From NCBI GenBank assembly GCA_041674745.1, contig JBAYVD010000015.1:1-64000 (forward strand): a stretch of DNA of 64,000 bases. Reading direction: 5' to 3'. Position 1 is the stretch's first letter, and each line of letters begins with the position of its first letter. A model generated the notes under the pieces. That model saw only the letters and a list, made by a program, of their open reading frames with translations. It did not search any database and was not told where the DNA came from. The translations under genes were made by a program, and so were the position numbers. Below, one piece after another: positions 8,864 to 17,924 of the stretch. The DNA is from UBA2040 sp041674745. GTDB taxonomy: Bacteria; Bacteroidota; Bacteroidia; Flavobacteriales_D; Crocinitomicaceae.

Positions 8864-10063
8864 ATGAAATTTCTAGAAAATTATTTACATAAAATGGAAC
8901 CCAACTTTGTCAAGGGTGGCAAATGGGAAAAATGGAATCCACTTTTTGAAACGATGGCAACATTTGCCTTCACGCCAAAATTGGTGACCGAAAAAGGATC
9001 GCATATACGTGATGGGGTGGATTTGAAAAGAACCATGATTACGGTTGTTTTTGCTTTGATTCCTTGTTTAATATTTGGTATTTACAATACAGGTCATTGG
9101 GGAATGGTTGCCGAAATGGGAACAAGAGACCTTCCTTATTGGGCCGATATGGGAACCAAATTCTTAATGGGATTGAAAGTTGTTCTACCAGTTATCATCG
9201 TTGCCTACGCAGTAGGATTGGGTGTTGAGTTTCTTTTTGGAATGTTGAGAGGTCACTCTCTTCACGAAGGATTCTTGGTGTCGGGGATGTTGATTCCATT
9301 GGTGATGCCAGCAGATGTTCCTTTGTGGATGGTAGCTGTTGCAACGGTTTTTGCAGTGGTTATCGGAAAGGAAATTTTCGGAGGAACTGGGATGAATATT
9401 GTGAACGTAGCCTTGACTGCTAGAGCTTTTTTATTCTTTGCTTACCCAACAAGTATGTCAGGTGACAAAGTTTGGATGGCGGGTGCTGAAGCGAATGTAG
9501 ACGGATTTACTGGGTCAACTGCATTGGGTGATTTGGCTTCGTTCATGGGGGACAAACCTGTCTTCGAAAATCTACAGGCCTATACCAACAATTATAGCTT
9601 TATGGACTCCTTCATGGGTTACATTCCTGGATCAATTGGTGAAACATCCACTTTGATGTGCTTGATTGGTGCTGTGATCCTTATAGCAACTGGAGTAGGA
9701 TCACTGCGAATCATCGCATCTTTCTTTGCAGGAGGTTTGTTGATGGGAGGAGTTTTGAACCTAATCGGTGGTAATCCATATTTGGATTTACCCGCCTACT
9801 ATCACTTGGTATTGGGTGGATTTGCATTTGGGGCTGTTTTCATGGCAACCGATCCAGTTACTGCCGCGCAAACGGCAACAGGTAAAATTTGGTACGGAGT
9901 CTTTGGTGGTATTTTAGCCATTCTTATTCGTGTATTGAATCCAGCCTATCCTGAAGGAGTGATGTTAGCGATTTTGTTTATGAACATTATGGCTCCAATA
10001 ATCGATCATTTTGTGATTCAAGGAAATGTTAAACGTAGATTAAAAAGACTTAAAACGGCGTAA
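8864..10063 (+). CDS. nqrB: Na+-translocating NADH:quinone reductase subunit B
   Basis: The main membrane subunit of Na+-NQR, with about ten transmembrane helices forming part of the Na+ path. It carries covalently bound FMN and riboflavin. The flavinylation motif is visible as 'DGFTGSTAL', with Thr219 as the expected FMN-threonine, followed by 'LGDLASF'. The 399 residues match the family. Conserved stretches include 'GMLIPLVMPADVPLWMV', 'GTGMNIVNVALTARAFLFF' and 'ATDPVTAAQT'. nqrC begins 2 bp after the stop. The flavin transferase ApbE needed for maturation is not encoded in this window. Confidence 0.97.
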   Translation: MKFLENYLHKMEPNFVKGGKWEKWNPLFETMATFAFTPKLVTEKGSHIRDGVDLKRTMITVVFALIPCLIFGIYNTGHWGMVAEMGTRDLPYWADMGTKFLMGLKVVLPVIIVAYAVGLGVEFLFGMLRGHSLHEGFLVSGMLIPLVMPADVPLWMVAVATVFAVVIGKEIFGGTGMNIVNVALTARAFLFFAYPTSMSGDKVWMAGAEANVDGFTGSTALGDLASFMGDKPVFENLQAYTNNYSFMDSFMGYIPGSIGETSTLMCLIGAVILIATGVGSLRIIASFFAGGLLMGGVLNLIGGNPYLDLPAYYHLVLGGFAFGAVFMATDPVTAAQTATGKIWYGVFGGILAILIRVLNPAYPEGVMLAILFMNIMAPIIDHFVIQGNVKRRLKRLKTA

Positions 10064-10065
10064 TC

Positions 10066-10800
10066 ATGGCGATAAATAAAGATAGTAACGGATATACGTT
10101 TGGTTTTGCTATTGCAATGGTAATTGTAGTAGGAACCGCATTGTCCTTATTGGCAATTGGTCTAAAACCATATCGGGATGCCAATGGAATTCAAAAAAAA
10201 CAACTTGAAATTTTATCGGCATTTTTGGATTTGGATGCTGAAAAAATCTCACGTAAAAATGTTGCTGAAAAATTCGATGAGTATGTGAATTTGGATGAGG
10301 CAGTTGTTTTGGATAGAAATGGTAAAATAAAAGAAGGTGTTAATGCTTTTGATATCGATGTTCAAGTGGAATATAAAGATAAGAAACTCAAAGATGAAGA
10401 CAAGAATTACCCTTTGTTTGTGGCCAAAAAAGATGGTAAAAAATTGTATGTTATGCCAATTGTAGGCAAAGGACTTTGGGGTCCAATTTGGGGGAACATT
10501 TGCTTGGGCGAAGATATGAATACCATTGAAGGTGCATCATTTGGTCACAAAGGAGAAACGCCAGGTTTAGGTGCTGAAATCGCTCAGAAATTCTTCATTG
10601 ACCGTTGGATTGGTGAAAAATTATCGGATGATTCAGGCGTCTTTACAAAATTTGAAATCGTAAAAGATGGTTCAGGTGCGGCAACTGAGAAAAAAGTTGA
10701 CGGAATTACTGGTGGAACCATTACATCGAAAGGGGTAGAGGAAATGGCTAACCGTTGCTTAGCAGTTTATGCAACCTATTTTAATAACCTTAAAAATTGA
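10066..10800 (+). CDS. nqrC: Na+-translocating NADH:quinone reductase subunit C
   Basis: A 244-residue subunit with one N-terminal membrane helix (~12-33) and a periplasmic FMN-binding domain. The flavin attachment motif 'DGITGGTIT' is present and Thr218 is the predicted site of the phosphoester-linked FMN. 'GLWGPIWGNICL' and 'GHKGETPGLGAEI' are typical of the domain. It sits between nqrB (2 bp gap) and nqrD (start 4 bp after its stop), consistent with tight translational coupling. Confidence 0.97.
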   Translation: MAINKDSNGYTFGFAIAMVIVVGTALSLLAIGLKPYRDANGIQKKQLEILSAFLDLDAEKISRKNVAEKFDEYVNLDEAVVLDRNGKIKEGVNAFDIDVQVEYKDKKLKDEDKNYPLFVAKKDGKKLYVMPIVGKGLWGPIWGNICLGEDMNTIEGASFGHKGETPGLGAEIAQKFFIDRWIGEKLSDDSGVFTKFEIVKDGSGAATEKKVDGITGGTITSKGVEEMANRCLAVYATYFNNLKN

Positions 10801-10804
10801 AATA

Positions 10805-11506
10805 ATGAGTGAGGTAGCAGAAAAAACAAAAGCTCCAAGTGAGTCTTTGTTTTCAAAAAAGAATAGAAAATTAATTACAGACCCACTTACCGATAACAAC
10901 CCAGTTACTGTTCAGGTTCTTGGTATCTGTTCGGCTTTAGCAATTACTGTTCAAGTAAGTCAAGCCTTGGTGATGGGATTGTCTGTAATATTCGTAACCA
11001 TGATGGGGAATTTTGTAATTTCTTCTATGAGAAATTACATTCCACCAAAAATTAGAATTATTGTTCAATTGGTTATTGCAGCAGCATTGGTTATTATTGT
11101 TGACCAAATTTTGGCCGCTTTTTTACCAGATTTATCGGCTAAATTATCCGTATTCGTTGGTTTGATCATTACAAACTGTATTATCATGGGACGTTTGGAG
11201 GCATTTGCTATGGCAAACAAACCTTGGCCATCCTTGTTGGATGGTTTAGGAAATGGTGCTGGATATGCCGGATTATTGCTGATTGTTGCTACTATTCGAG
11301 AATTGTTTGGGTCAGGTTCGTTTTTCGGGATTCCTATTTTAGGAAGTCCAATTCCAACTGCAGGGCATCCAAATGGATCAGGATTGTATGCCATGGGTTA
11401 TATGAACAACAACATGATGGTTTTGCCTCCAATGGCATTGGTTTTGGTAGGAATCATTATTTGGATTCAACGCTCAAGAAATAAATCTCTTCAAGAATCT
11501 CATTAA
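10805..11506 (+). CDS. nqrD: Na+-translocating NADH:quinone reductase subunit D
   Basis: A 233-residue integral membrane subunit with about six helices. Cys42 ('LGICSALA') and Cys125 ('IITNCIIMGR') are the pair that, with the equivalent pair in NqrE, bind an iron centre within the membrane in the known complex. The start 'MSEVAEK' is chosen because the longer frame from 10769 would run back into nqrC coding sequence. 'GAGYAGLLLIVATIREL' and 'PPMALVLVGIIIWIQR' are typical of the family. Confidence 0.96.
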   Translation: MSEVAEKTKAPSESLFSKKNRKLITDPLTDNNPVTVQVLGICSALAITVQVSQALVMGLSVIFVTMMGNFVISSMRNYIPPKIRIIVQLVIAAALVIIVDQILAAFLPDLSAKLSVFVGLIITNCIIMGRLEAFAMANKPWPSLLDGLGNGAGYAGLLLIVATIRELFGSGSFFGIPILGSPIPTAGHPNGSGLYAMGYMNNNMMVLPPMALVLVGIIIWIQRSRNKSLQESH

Positions 11507-11525
11507 TAAATAGAACAAAAAGATT

Positions 11526-12230
11526 ATGGAAAGTACATTAGATATATTTGTAAAATCTATTTTTTCTGAAAATATGATTTTTGCCTATTTCTTAGGCATG
11601 TGTTCTTATTTAGCAGTATCAAAAACTGTTAAAACAGCGATTGGATTAGGAGCGGCGGTAATTTTCGTTTTAACGGTGACAGTCCCAGTCAATTGGCTTT
11701 TGGAGAATTACGTATTAAAGGCTGGCGCATTATCCTGGTTAGGTGATGATTATGCGAAAATGGATTTAAGTTTTATTTCTTTTATCATGTTTATTGCCGT
11801 TGTAGCGTCCATCGTTCAATTGGTTGAAATGTTGGTAGAGAAATTTGCTCCAGCGTTGTACGGAGCCTTGGGTATTTTCTTGCCTTTGATTGCGGTAAAC
11901 TGTTCTATATTAGGTGGAGCGTTGTTTATGCAAGAACGTCAATATTCAACAATCATAGACGCGACTGCATTTGCCTTTGGTTCGGGAATCGGATGGTTTT
12001 TAGCGATTGTGGCAATTGCAGCGATTAGAGAGAAAATGCGTTATTCTCATGTTCCTGCACCTTTAAGAGGTTTGGGAATTACATTTATTGTAACAGGTTT
12101 AATGGGAATGGCTTTCATGAGCTTCATGGGAATCAAATACGGAAAAGAAGTAAAGAAAGAAAAAACGACAATCGCTACATCCTCTGTTTCAACGAGTCAA
12201 ACTAATAACTACCTAAATATTCAGAAATAA
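11526..12230 (+). CDS. nqrE: Na+-translocating NADH:quinone reductase subunit E
   Basis: A 234-residue membrane protein and homologue of NqrD with inverted topology. Cys26 ('FLGMCSYLAV') and Cys126 ('IAVNCSILGG') are the matching iron ligands. Compared with the usual ~200 residues it has a longer hydrophilic C-terminal tail after 'FMGIKYGKE', rich in Lys, Ser and Thr, which is probably a lineage feature. Its stop codon shares one base with the nqrF start (TAATG). Confidence 0.96.
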   Translation: MESTLDIFVKSIFSENMIFAYFLGMCSYLAVSKTVKTAIGLGAAVIFVLTVTVPVNWLLENYVLKAGALSWLGDDYAKMDLSFISFIMFIAVVASIVQLVEMLVEKFAPALYGALGIFLPLIAVNCSILGGALFMQERQYSTIIDATAFAFGSGIGWFLAIVAIAAIREKMRYSHVPAPLRGLGITFIVTGLMGMAFMSFMGIKYGKEVKKEKTTIATSSVSTSQTNNYLNIQK

Positions 12231-13534
12231 TGGGACAAGTTTTAATAATCACATTAGTCGCTTTTCTTTCAATATTGCTTTTATTAACGGCAATGTTGGT
12301 TTTTGTAAAAGCAAAAATTTCCCCTAAAGGCAAAATAAAAATCAACATCAACAATGGTGAAAGAGTCATTGAGGTAGAAGGTGGTGGCACACTTTTGAGT
12401 ACCTTGAGTACAAGTGGAATTTTCTTGCCTTCTGCTTGCGGTGGTGGTGGAACTTGTATCCAGTGCAAATGTATCGTTGAATCAGGCGGTGGAAATATTT
12501 TACCAACGGAAGAGCCTCATTTTTCTCGAAAAGAAATTGCTGACCACTGGCGTTTAGGCTGTCAAGTGAAAGTGAAAGAAGACATGCACATTGAGGTGGA
12601 AGAAGAAGTTCTTGGAATTAAAGAATGGGAAGCTACCGTAGTTTCAAACTACAATGTTGCCACGTATATCAAAGAATTTATTGTTGAGATTCCAGAAGAC
12701 ATGGATTACAAAGCGGGTGGTTACATCCAAATTAAAATCCCGAAATGTGAAGTGAAATTCTCAGACATGGATGTTACAGCTCACCCGGATGATCATCCTG
12801 GACAACCAGACAAATTCGTAAAAGAATGGGCTGAAGGTCCTTTCCGTATGTTGGATTTGGTGATGAAAAACGACGAAGAAGTTGTTCGTGCTTATTCCAT
12901 GGCTTCTTACCCTGCAGAAGGAAGAAGAATTATGTTGAACGTTCGTGTTGCCGCACCGCCGTTTGACCGAAATGCCAACCGTTGGATGAATGTGAATCCA
13001 GGAATTGCTTCCTCTTATATTTTCAATAGAAAAGTAGGTGATAAAGCAATCGTTTCAGGTCCTTACGGTGAATTCTTTATCAACGATTCAGATGCAGAAA
13101 TGCTATACATCGGTGGTGGAGCAGGTATGGCGCCAATGCGTTCGCACTTGTATGAATTATTCAAAACACTTAAAACCAACCGTAAAGTTACCTATTGGTA
13201 CGGTGGTCGTTCAAAAGCAGAGTTGTTCTACATTCACTATTTCCGTGCTTTGGAGAAAGACTTCCCGAATTTCAAATTCTACTTGGTGCTTTCCAATGCT
13301 TTACCAGAAGATAATTGGGTAGAGAAGAAAGACATGAACGATCCAGATGGTGATGGATTCGTTGGATTTGTGCACATGGCCGTGATTGACCAATATTTGT
13401 CGAAACACGAAACGCCAGAAGATATAGAATTCTATTTCTGTGGACCGCCAATGATGAACCAAGCCGTTATCAAAATGTGTGACGAATGGGGAGTTCCTAA
13501 AGAAAACGTTCGATTCGATGATTTCGGAGGATAA
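12230..13534 (+). CDS. nqrF: Na+-translocating NADH:quinone reductase subunit F (NADH dehydrogenase)
   Basis: The electron entry subunit: NADH to FAD to a [2Fe-2S] cluster. It has one N-terminal helix (~5-27) and a ferredoxin-type domain with cluster ligands Cys70, Cys76, Cys79 and Cys111 ('SACGGGGTCIQC' and 'LGCQV'). The FAD-binding motif is 'RAYSMASYP' (220-228), and the NADH-binding part has 'GGGAGMAPMRSH' and 'FYFCGPPMMNQAV'. All key residues are present at 434 residues. It is the last gene of the operon and is followed by an intrinsic terminator at 13554-13585. Confidence 0.97.
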   Translation: MGQVLIITLVAFLSILLLLTAMLVFVKAKISPKGKIKININNGERVIEVEGGGTLLSTLSTSGIFLPSACGGGGTCIQCKCIVESGGGNILPTEEPHFSRKEIADHWRLGCQVKVKEDMHIEVEEEVLGIKEWEATVVSNYNVATYIKEFIVEIPEDMDYKAGGYIQIKIPKCEVKFSDMDVTAHPDDHPGQPDKFVKEWAEGPFRMLDLVMKNDEEVVRAYSMASYPAEGRRIMLNVRVAAPPFDRNANRWMNVNPGIASSYIFNRKVGDKAIVSGPYGEFFINDSDAEMLYIGGGAGMAPMRSHLYELFKTLKTNRKVTYWYGGRSKAELFYIHYFRALEKDFPNFKFYLVLSNALPEDNWVEKKDMNDPDGDGFVGFVHMAVIDQYLSKHETPEDIEFYFCGPPMMNQAVIKMCDEWGVPKENVRFDDFGG

Positions 13535-13553
13535 AAAATAAATTATATAGATT

Positions 13554-13585
13554 AAAAAAAGGCTCAGTTTAACTGAGCCTTTTTT
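13554..13585 (+). terminator. Intrinsic terminator of the nqr operon
   Basis: A GC-containing stem GGCTCAGTT (13561-13569) / AACTGAGCC (13571-13579), flanked by A7 and T6 tracts so that the stem extends further. It lies 20 bp after nqrF. A T-run on both sides allows use from either direction. Confidence 0.9.
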
Positions 13586-13687
13586 GATTTAATGACTTTG
13601 TAAGGAATACCGGAAACTAAATACGAACAGTAAGACTCAATATTGGATGTAAGGCCCCGAAGAGTGGTATTTCGGATGATAATTAAC

Positions 13688-13727
13688 AAGAAAGGCTGCG
13701 TTGAAATGGTTCAACACAGCCTTTCTT
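13688..13727. terminator. Second hairpin terminator, probably for the minus-strand gene
   Basis: A long stem AAGAAAGGCTG (13688-13698) with GTTGAA (13700-13705), pairing with TTCAAC (13710-13715) and CAGCCTTTCTT (13717-13727). There is one internal mismatch and a 4-nt loop. It lies just past the stop of the minus-strand gene ending at 13744. Bases 13586-13687 between the two hairpins hold nothing I recognise. Confidence 0.75.
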
Positions 13728-13743
13728 TAAATCTGATTTAAGC

Positions 13744-14274
13744 TTACAAATGAAATGCCAAACCAACTGTAGAAAGTCCTGTGGATAAGTCTAAATATAC
13801 ACCAATGTTTTCTTTGAAATGATACTCGCCACCGGCGTGCAGTTCGTAATAAAATGGAACATAGGCAGGAGAATAGGCTGGGCCAGTGTAACCGTTGTCC
13901 CATCTTCCAAAGGCTAAATTAAAGCCCAAAGACAATCCAGCGTATACATCAAATCGCTTGTCCCATTTAAAAAGACCATCGAAATAATAATAACTTTTGA
14001 TTCCAATAGGAATGACTGTATTGTTGTACTTGTAATTGTTACCACTCCAATAACCTTTTTCGCTGTAATGCATGATGGAAGCGAAAGGTGCCAGCGTAAC
14101 ATTGGGCACCAAGTCAAATTCATAGTTGATGTTGAGTGCGGGAACGGGTAAGCCGAGATAACCATAATAGCCTAAGCCAGCGCCTAAGTTGAAGGTGTTA
14201 CCATATTTCTCTTGAGCATGAAAGCAATTCATGGAAAAGGCAAGAAAACTGAAAAGGAGAATTTGTTTTTTCAT
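13744..14274 (-). CDS. Small outer-membrane beta-barrel protein (unknown)
   Basis: A 176-residue protein that I cannot assign to a named family. A clear signal peptide ('MKKQILLFSFLAFSMNCFHAQ') is followed by about eight amphipathic, aromatic-rich strands ('FNLGAGLGYYGYLGLP', 'VIPIGIKSYYYFDGLF', 'DVYAGLSLGFNLAF', 'ENIGVYLDLSTGLS') and a C-terminal 'FHL'. This is the pattern of a small outer-membrane barrel of the kind common in Bacteroidota. It is monocistronic and transcribed towards nqrF, with its own hairpin downstream. Confidence 0.7.
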   Translation of the reverse strand: MKKQILLFSFLAFSMNCFHAQEKYGNTFNLGAGLGYYGYLGLPVPALNINYEFDLVPNVTLAPFASIMHYSEKGYWSGNNYKYNNTVIPIGIKSYYYFDGLFKWDKRFDVYAGLSLGFNLAFGRWDNGYTGPAYSPAYVPFYYELHAGGEYHFKENIGVYLDLSTGLSTVGLAFHL

Positions 14275-14325
14275 GTTGTTTTAATTTAATGAATAACTTT
14301 GAATGTCTTGAAGATACTGAATTTT

Positions 14326-14838
14326 ATGCAAATTTTCACAAACTATCAATTTGAGAAAGCATTTCCAGCCGAAATGGAAACGCTCGCTGATCTAGCCGCT
14401 CAAATTTGGCCGGATACTTTTTCCTCAATCTTAACGGAAGATCAAATTGCCTATATGTTAAATTGGATGTATGCGCCAGCCCAGCTAAGAAGTCAGTTGA
14501 GTGAAGGGCATGACTTTTATTTTTTACGAACCAACGGCACTGAAATTGGTTTTGTGGGATTGGAGAAAAACTACCCCGAAAAGGGAATGTTAAGAATTCA
14601 TAAGATATATTTGCTGCCCCAATTCCAAGGCAAAAATCTAGGCAAATTCATGCTGGAGGAAACGGAGAAAATAGCCCGAATGGAAAATTTGCATTCACTT
14701 CATTTGAATGTGAATCGATTCAATAAGGCAAAAGATTTTTACTTGAAAATGGGTTTTGTCGTGGTCAAAGAAGAAGACATTGCGATTGGAAATGGTTACT
14801 TGATGGAAGATTACGTCATGAGTAAAACACTCAATTGA
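14326..14838 (+). CDS. GNAT family N-acetyltransferase
   Basis: A 170-residue acetyl-CoA-dependent acetyltransferase of the GNAT fold; the substrate is unknown. The acetyl-CoA-binding loop is visible as 'PQFQGKNLGKFMLEE', preceded by 'LRIHKIYLL', and the C-terminal motif is 'FYLKMGFVVVKEED'. The ATG at 14326 is preferred over an upstream TTG at 14299, because a -7-like TAACTTTG (14294-14301) lies 24 nt ahead of it and overlaps the TTG. The last 8 bp overlap the convergent glycosyltransferase gene. Confidence 0.85.
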   Translation: MQIFTNYQFEKAFPAEMETLADLAAQIWPDTFSSILTEDQIAYMLNWMYAPAQLRSQLSEGHDFYFLRTNGTEIGFVGLEKNYPEKGMLRIHKIYLLPQFQGKNLGKFMLEETEKIARMENLHSLHLNVNRFNKAKDFYLKMGFVVVKEEDIAIGNGYLMEDYVMSKTLN

Positions 14839-15799
14839 ATTCAACAGAAATATTTCCACATTTGAAATGACCTTTGGGACAAGCCATGTGACCATGCAGT
14901 CCACAGGGTCGACAGCTTAGATTTTCAGTCGTTTGACGAATTTCAGCCTCATCACTCAACGGCCCGAATCCAAAATCAGGAATAGTAGAACAGAAAAAGG
15001 CAGTTACTTTCGCATTGACCGCAGAAGCCAAATGCAAAGGTCCTGAGTCGTTCACAAAATTCCGATTGGCTTTTTGCATCAATGCTGCGGATTGCAGAAG
15101 ACTCAATTCACCTGCTAAATTCACACTATTCGTTTTGCTGGCAACAATGATTTCTTGGCACAGCTCAAAATCTTGAGGACTGCCTAAAACATATACTTTT
15201 CCTTTTGCAGCAAGGGCAATTACCAATTCAATCCATATTGATTTGGGCAATTGTTTCGTGAACCAAACACTTGCCGGTGCGATGCAGAAATAGGGTTCCG
15301 ATTGATAAGAGGCTACTTTGTCTTGGTCAACTTGTGACGGAAAAAGTAAAGGTCTTCGATTGTGGTGTGTGATCCCGATGGGTTTAAGCAACGACAAATT
15401 CCGATCTACTTCGTGCTGACCGTTTCCAATTTCATGAGGAAAGGATTGCGTATACAAAAATGAAAAAGGGTTCTTCTTGAATCCATACAACTGTTTTCCA
15501 TTGGACAAGGCAGCGATAATTCCGGAACTAGCAAACCGGTGGAGATTGAAAACAAGGTCGAATCCTTCTTGGCGGAAACTTTTGGCAAGTGTCCACATGT
15601 TGCGCATCTTCCCATTTTTTTTATCGAAAACCCACACTTTGTGGATAGAGCGATGATTCATTAGCAATGATTCGTTTCCTTTTTTGACAAGAAAATGAAT
15701 TTCTGCCTCTGGGAAAGTCAGTTTTAAATTTTCAGCCAACGGTGTCGCAAGAATGACATCGCCTAAAAAAGCTGTTTGGATGACCAGAATTTTTTTCAC
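14831..15799 (-). CDS. Glycosyltransferase family 9 (heptosyltransferase-like)
   Basis: A 322-residue ADP-heptose:LPS heptosyltransferase-type enzyme (GT-B fold, family 9), probably building the LPS core. The N-terminus 'KKILVIQTAFLGDVILATP' is the family signature, and 'FVNDSGPLHLASAVNAKV' is the nucleotide-sugar motif. The C-terminus has the Cys-rich 'CRPCGLHGHMACPKGHFKC' seen in this subgroup. The start codon is GTG. A -7 element TATCTTTG (15811-15804) ends only 4 nt before it, which suggests a leaderless transcript. No other LPS genes are adjacent. Confidence 0.92.
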   Translation of the reverse strand: MKKILVIQTAFLGDVILATPLAENLKLTFPEAEIHFLVKKGNESLLMNHRSIHKVWVFDKKNGKMRNMWTLAKSFRQEGFDLVFNLHRFASSGIIAALSNGKQLYGFKKNPFSFLYTQSFPHEIGNGQHEVDRNLSLLKPIGITHHNRRPLLFPSQVDQDKVASYQSEPYFCIAPASVWFTKQLPKSIWIELVIALAAKGKVYVLGSPQDFELCQEIIVASKTNSVNLAGELSLLQSAALMQKANRNFVNDSGPLHLASAVNAKVTAFFCSTIPDFGFGPLSDEAEIRQTTENLSCRPCGLHGHMACPKGHFKCGNISVEFN

Positions 15800-15803
15800 A
15801 CTA

Positions 15804-15811
15804 CAAAGATA
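15804..15811 (-). promoter_or_regulatory. -7 element directly before the glycosyltransferase start (leaderless type)
   Basis: TATCTTTG on the minus strand fits TAnnTTTG and is separated from the GTG start at 15799 by the 4 nt TAGT. With the usual spacing to the transcription start, the mRNA would begin at or within a few bases of the start codon. No TTG at 20-nt spacing was found. Confidence 0.45.
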
Positions 15812-15814
15812 GAA

Positions 15815-17854
15815 TTATCGTAGAAGTGAGAATTGTCCAGTGAAGATCATTTGTTTGTCGTCAATTCCATAAAAACGAATCCAGTAGGTATAAACATCAT
15901 TGGGAGCTTGCTGCGAACCATTGAGCAAGGTTCCATTCCATCCGAGAACAGGATCTGAAGTTTCGTGAATTACTTGTCCCCATCGGTCAATTATTTTCAT
16001 ATAAAAATCAGGAAGCTTCATGTAGGAATATTCCGGTCTGAAAATGGGATTGAAACCATTTGGGGTAAAGGCATTGGGAATAAAAACAGTTGGTGTGTAT
16101 TCTCCGCAGATTACATTGCTATTTGCGGTTTCAGCATAACCGTAACTATTTACCCCTTCATTGGCAACGACAAAATAACACAGCGTATGCCGAACGATTT
16201 CTTCGCCTAAAACATCTTCAAAGGTAAAAGTGGCAGGTCCAATCGTATTCAAAGGAATAGGGTCCAAAACGCCGTCAATGGAACGATAAATATCATAATA
16301 GAGCAACGGTCCGTCAAATCCTATATACGGTGACCAATTCAAGGTATTGATATAATTGATAGAATCCGTTAAAACCGTTAAAACGGTCGTGGTAACCGTA
16401 TCTGAAATAATGGTTTTGTTTCCACAACTATCAATCACCACGGCTCGGTAGTAATTCAATTGTTCCACATTGGCATCCGGATGAATAAAATAATTGACCG
16501 GTTCCACCACATTCACTCGACCAACTTCCTGGAAAATACCATCTTTTTGCAACCATTCAAACGCGATGGCAGAAACGTTCCCTGCTGTATCCACCAAATG
16601 TTTTAAGTTGACTTGTTGGTTGATTACTGAAGCCGATAGAATATAGTTGATGGTCGGTGCAGCATTGGCAGTCGCTTGAAGGTTGATAAGGTTTGAGTAA
16701 GAGGTTTTCCCATCCGCTGAATAGGCTTTTACCACAAAAGAATAGATTGCAGTATTCGGCAATACAACCAATTGTTGCAACGAGGTCAGATTAGGAATGG
16801 TTACCCAAGGCGCGGTATGGTCAGTGTAGTAAAAGTCGTAATGATCGACTGGCCAACCGAAATAGGCGGTCCAATTTAACGCGGCCACGGAACCACATTC
16901 ATCGTAAACTCCCGAAAGATAAACTGTTTTGTGCACAGCCGCTTTTGCAGAAGTCTGGTGAGTAGGTGGTACAGAGGACGTGAAACAATGGTCGAATGCG
17001 GCAATTGAGTAGGTCAACGGTCCAGTCGAAGTGTTTTCTGTATAGGTATAACTGGTATTGAGTTGTCCCCAAACCGTATCAATTTCAATTAAAAAACCAG
17101 CTGGATCCATTAAGTAAACAACATAACCGTAGGTGTCGTTTTGTTGGTTCACATTCCAATTGATGGTTACGTCGCCCGTAACCGTATCAATCGTTACGTT
17201 GGTGATGACGGGCATGTTTGGGGTAGTTTTATCCTTAAAAACATCCCCTATAACGTTGGAGGTGAAATCACATCCATTTCCTGGATGAACGATTTGATAA
17301 TTCAGAAAATCTTCACAAATATCAATGGTATCTCGATACAAAGTTGTGGTAGAAGTGACACTGTCTCGTATGGTCCAAGCGGCGGTTGGGTATTCTCGTT
17401 GAATTTCAACCGGTCGAGCTGGTGCGGCGGGCAAAGGAAAACCGGACACATTCCAAGTGAGTATGGCTGTTCCATTTGCTGGATTGGCCAAGGATAATCG
17501 AATGTTTTGTAAAGTAGAACTGTTGGTGGCTCCCGTCACATTGTCGATGACAGAGATGAAATAATGTTTAATAGATGACACCCCAATGTCTGTATAAGTC
17601 GTAGTTGCAATGTTGTTGATGGTGGCAAGTAGCCCATCTTCCAAAGAGTGAACTTCATAGGAAACAAAGTTGCCACCCGGATCGGTTACGGCTTCCCACT
17701 TCAAAACAACGTCTGAACCGACTGTTTGAATGCAAGACCAAACCGGAGGAGGTAATAGCAATTTTGATGTATTCGTTTGATTTTCAGCATAAGCAGAGCC
17801 CATCCCTAAAAAGGGAAACATCCACACTACTAGTAAAAATCGAAACATACCCAT
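15815..17854 (-). CDS. Fibronectin type III-like T9SS cargo protein
   Basis: A 679-residue secreted protein. It has a signal peptide (~1-23, ending 'GSAYAE') and about five to six Ig/fibronectin III-like modules with recurring 'VVLKWEAVTDPGGNFVSYEV', 'ILTWNVSGFP', 'VTINWNVNQQNDTYGYVVY' and 'LNWTAYFGWPVDHYDFYY' strands. A gliding-motility-associated C-terminal domain (~590-679) follows ('FIPNAFTPNGFNPIF', 'MKIIDRWGQVIHET', ending 'GQFSLLR'). It is exported and surface-attached by the T9SS; the binding partner is unknown. ATG at 17854 or 17848 are both possible starts. No SprF gene is next to it. Confidence 0.88.
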   Translation of the reverse strand: MGMFRFLLVVWMFPFLGMGSAYAENQTNTSKLLLPPPVWSCIQTVGSDVVLKWEAVTDPGGNFVSYEVHSLEDGLLATINNIATTTYTDIGVSSIKHYFISVIDNVTGATNSSTLQNIRLSLANPANGTAILTWNVSGFPLPAAPARPVEIQREYPTAAWTIRDSVTSTTTLYRDTIDICEDFLNYQIVHPGNGCDFTSNVIGDVFKDKTTPNMPVITNVTIDTVTGDVTINWNVNQQNDTYGYVVYLMDPAGFLIEIDTVWGQLNTSYTYTENTSTGPLTYSIAAFDHCFTSSVPPTHQTSAKAAVHKTVYLSGVYDECGSVAALNWTAYFGWPVDHYDFYYTDHTAPWVTIPNLTSLQQLVVLPNTAIYSFVVKAYSADGKTSYSNLINLQATANAAPTINYILSASVINQQVNLKHLVDTAGNVSAIAFEWLQKDGIFQEVGRVNVVEPVNYFIHPDANVEQLNYYRAVVIDSCGNKTIISDTVTTTVLTVLTDSINYINTLNWSPYIGFDGPLLYYDIYRSIDGVLDPIPLNTIGPATFTFEDVLGEEIVRHTLCYFVVANEGVNSYGYAETANSNVICGEYTPTVFIPNAFTPNGFNPIFRPEYSYMKLPDFYMKIIDRWGQVIHETSDPVLGWNGTLLNGSQQAPNDVYTYWIRFYGIDDKQMIFTGQFSLLR

Positions 17855-17924
17855 TAAACGAAAAATTTCCCTTCTTAGTATAAACGAAAAGGAATGGAAT
17901 TGGTTGCTGAAATTTCAGGTCTAC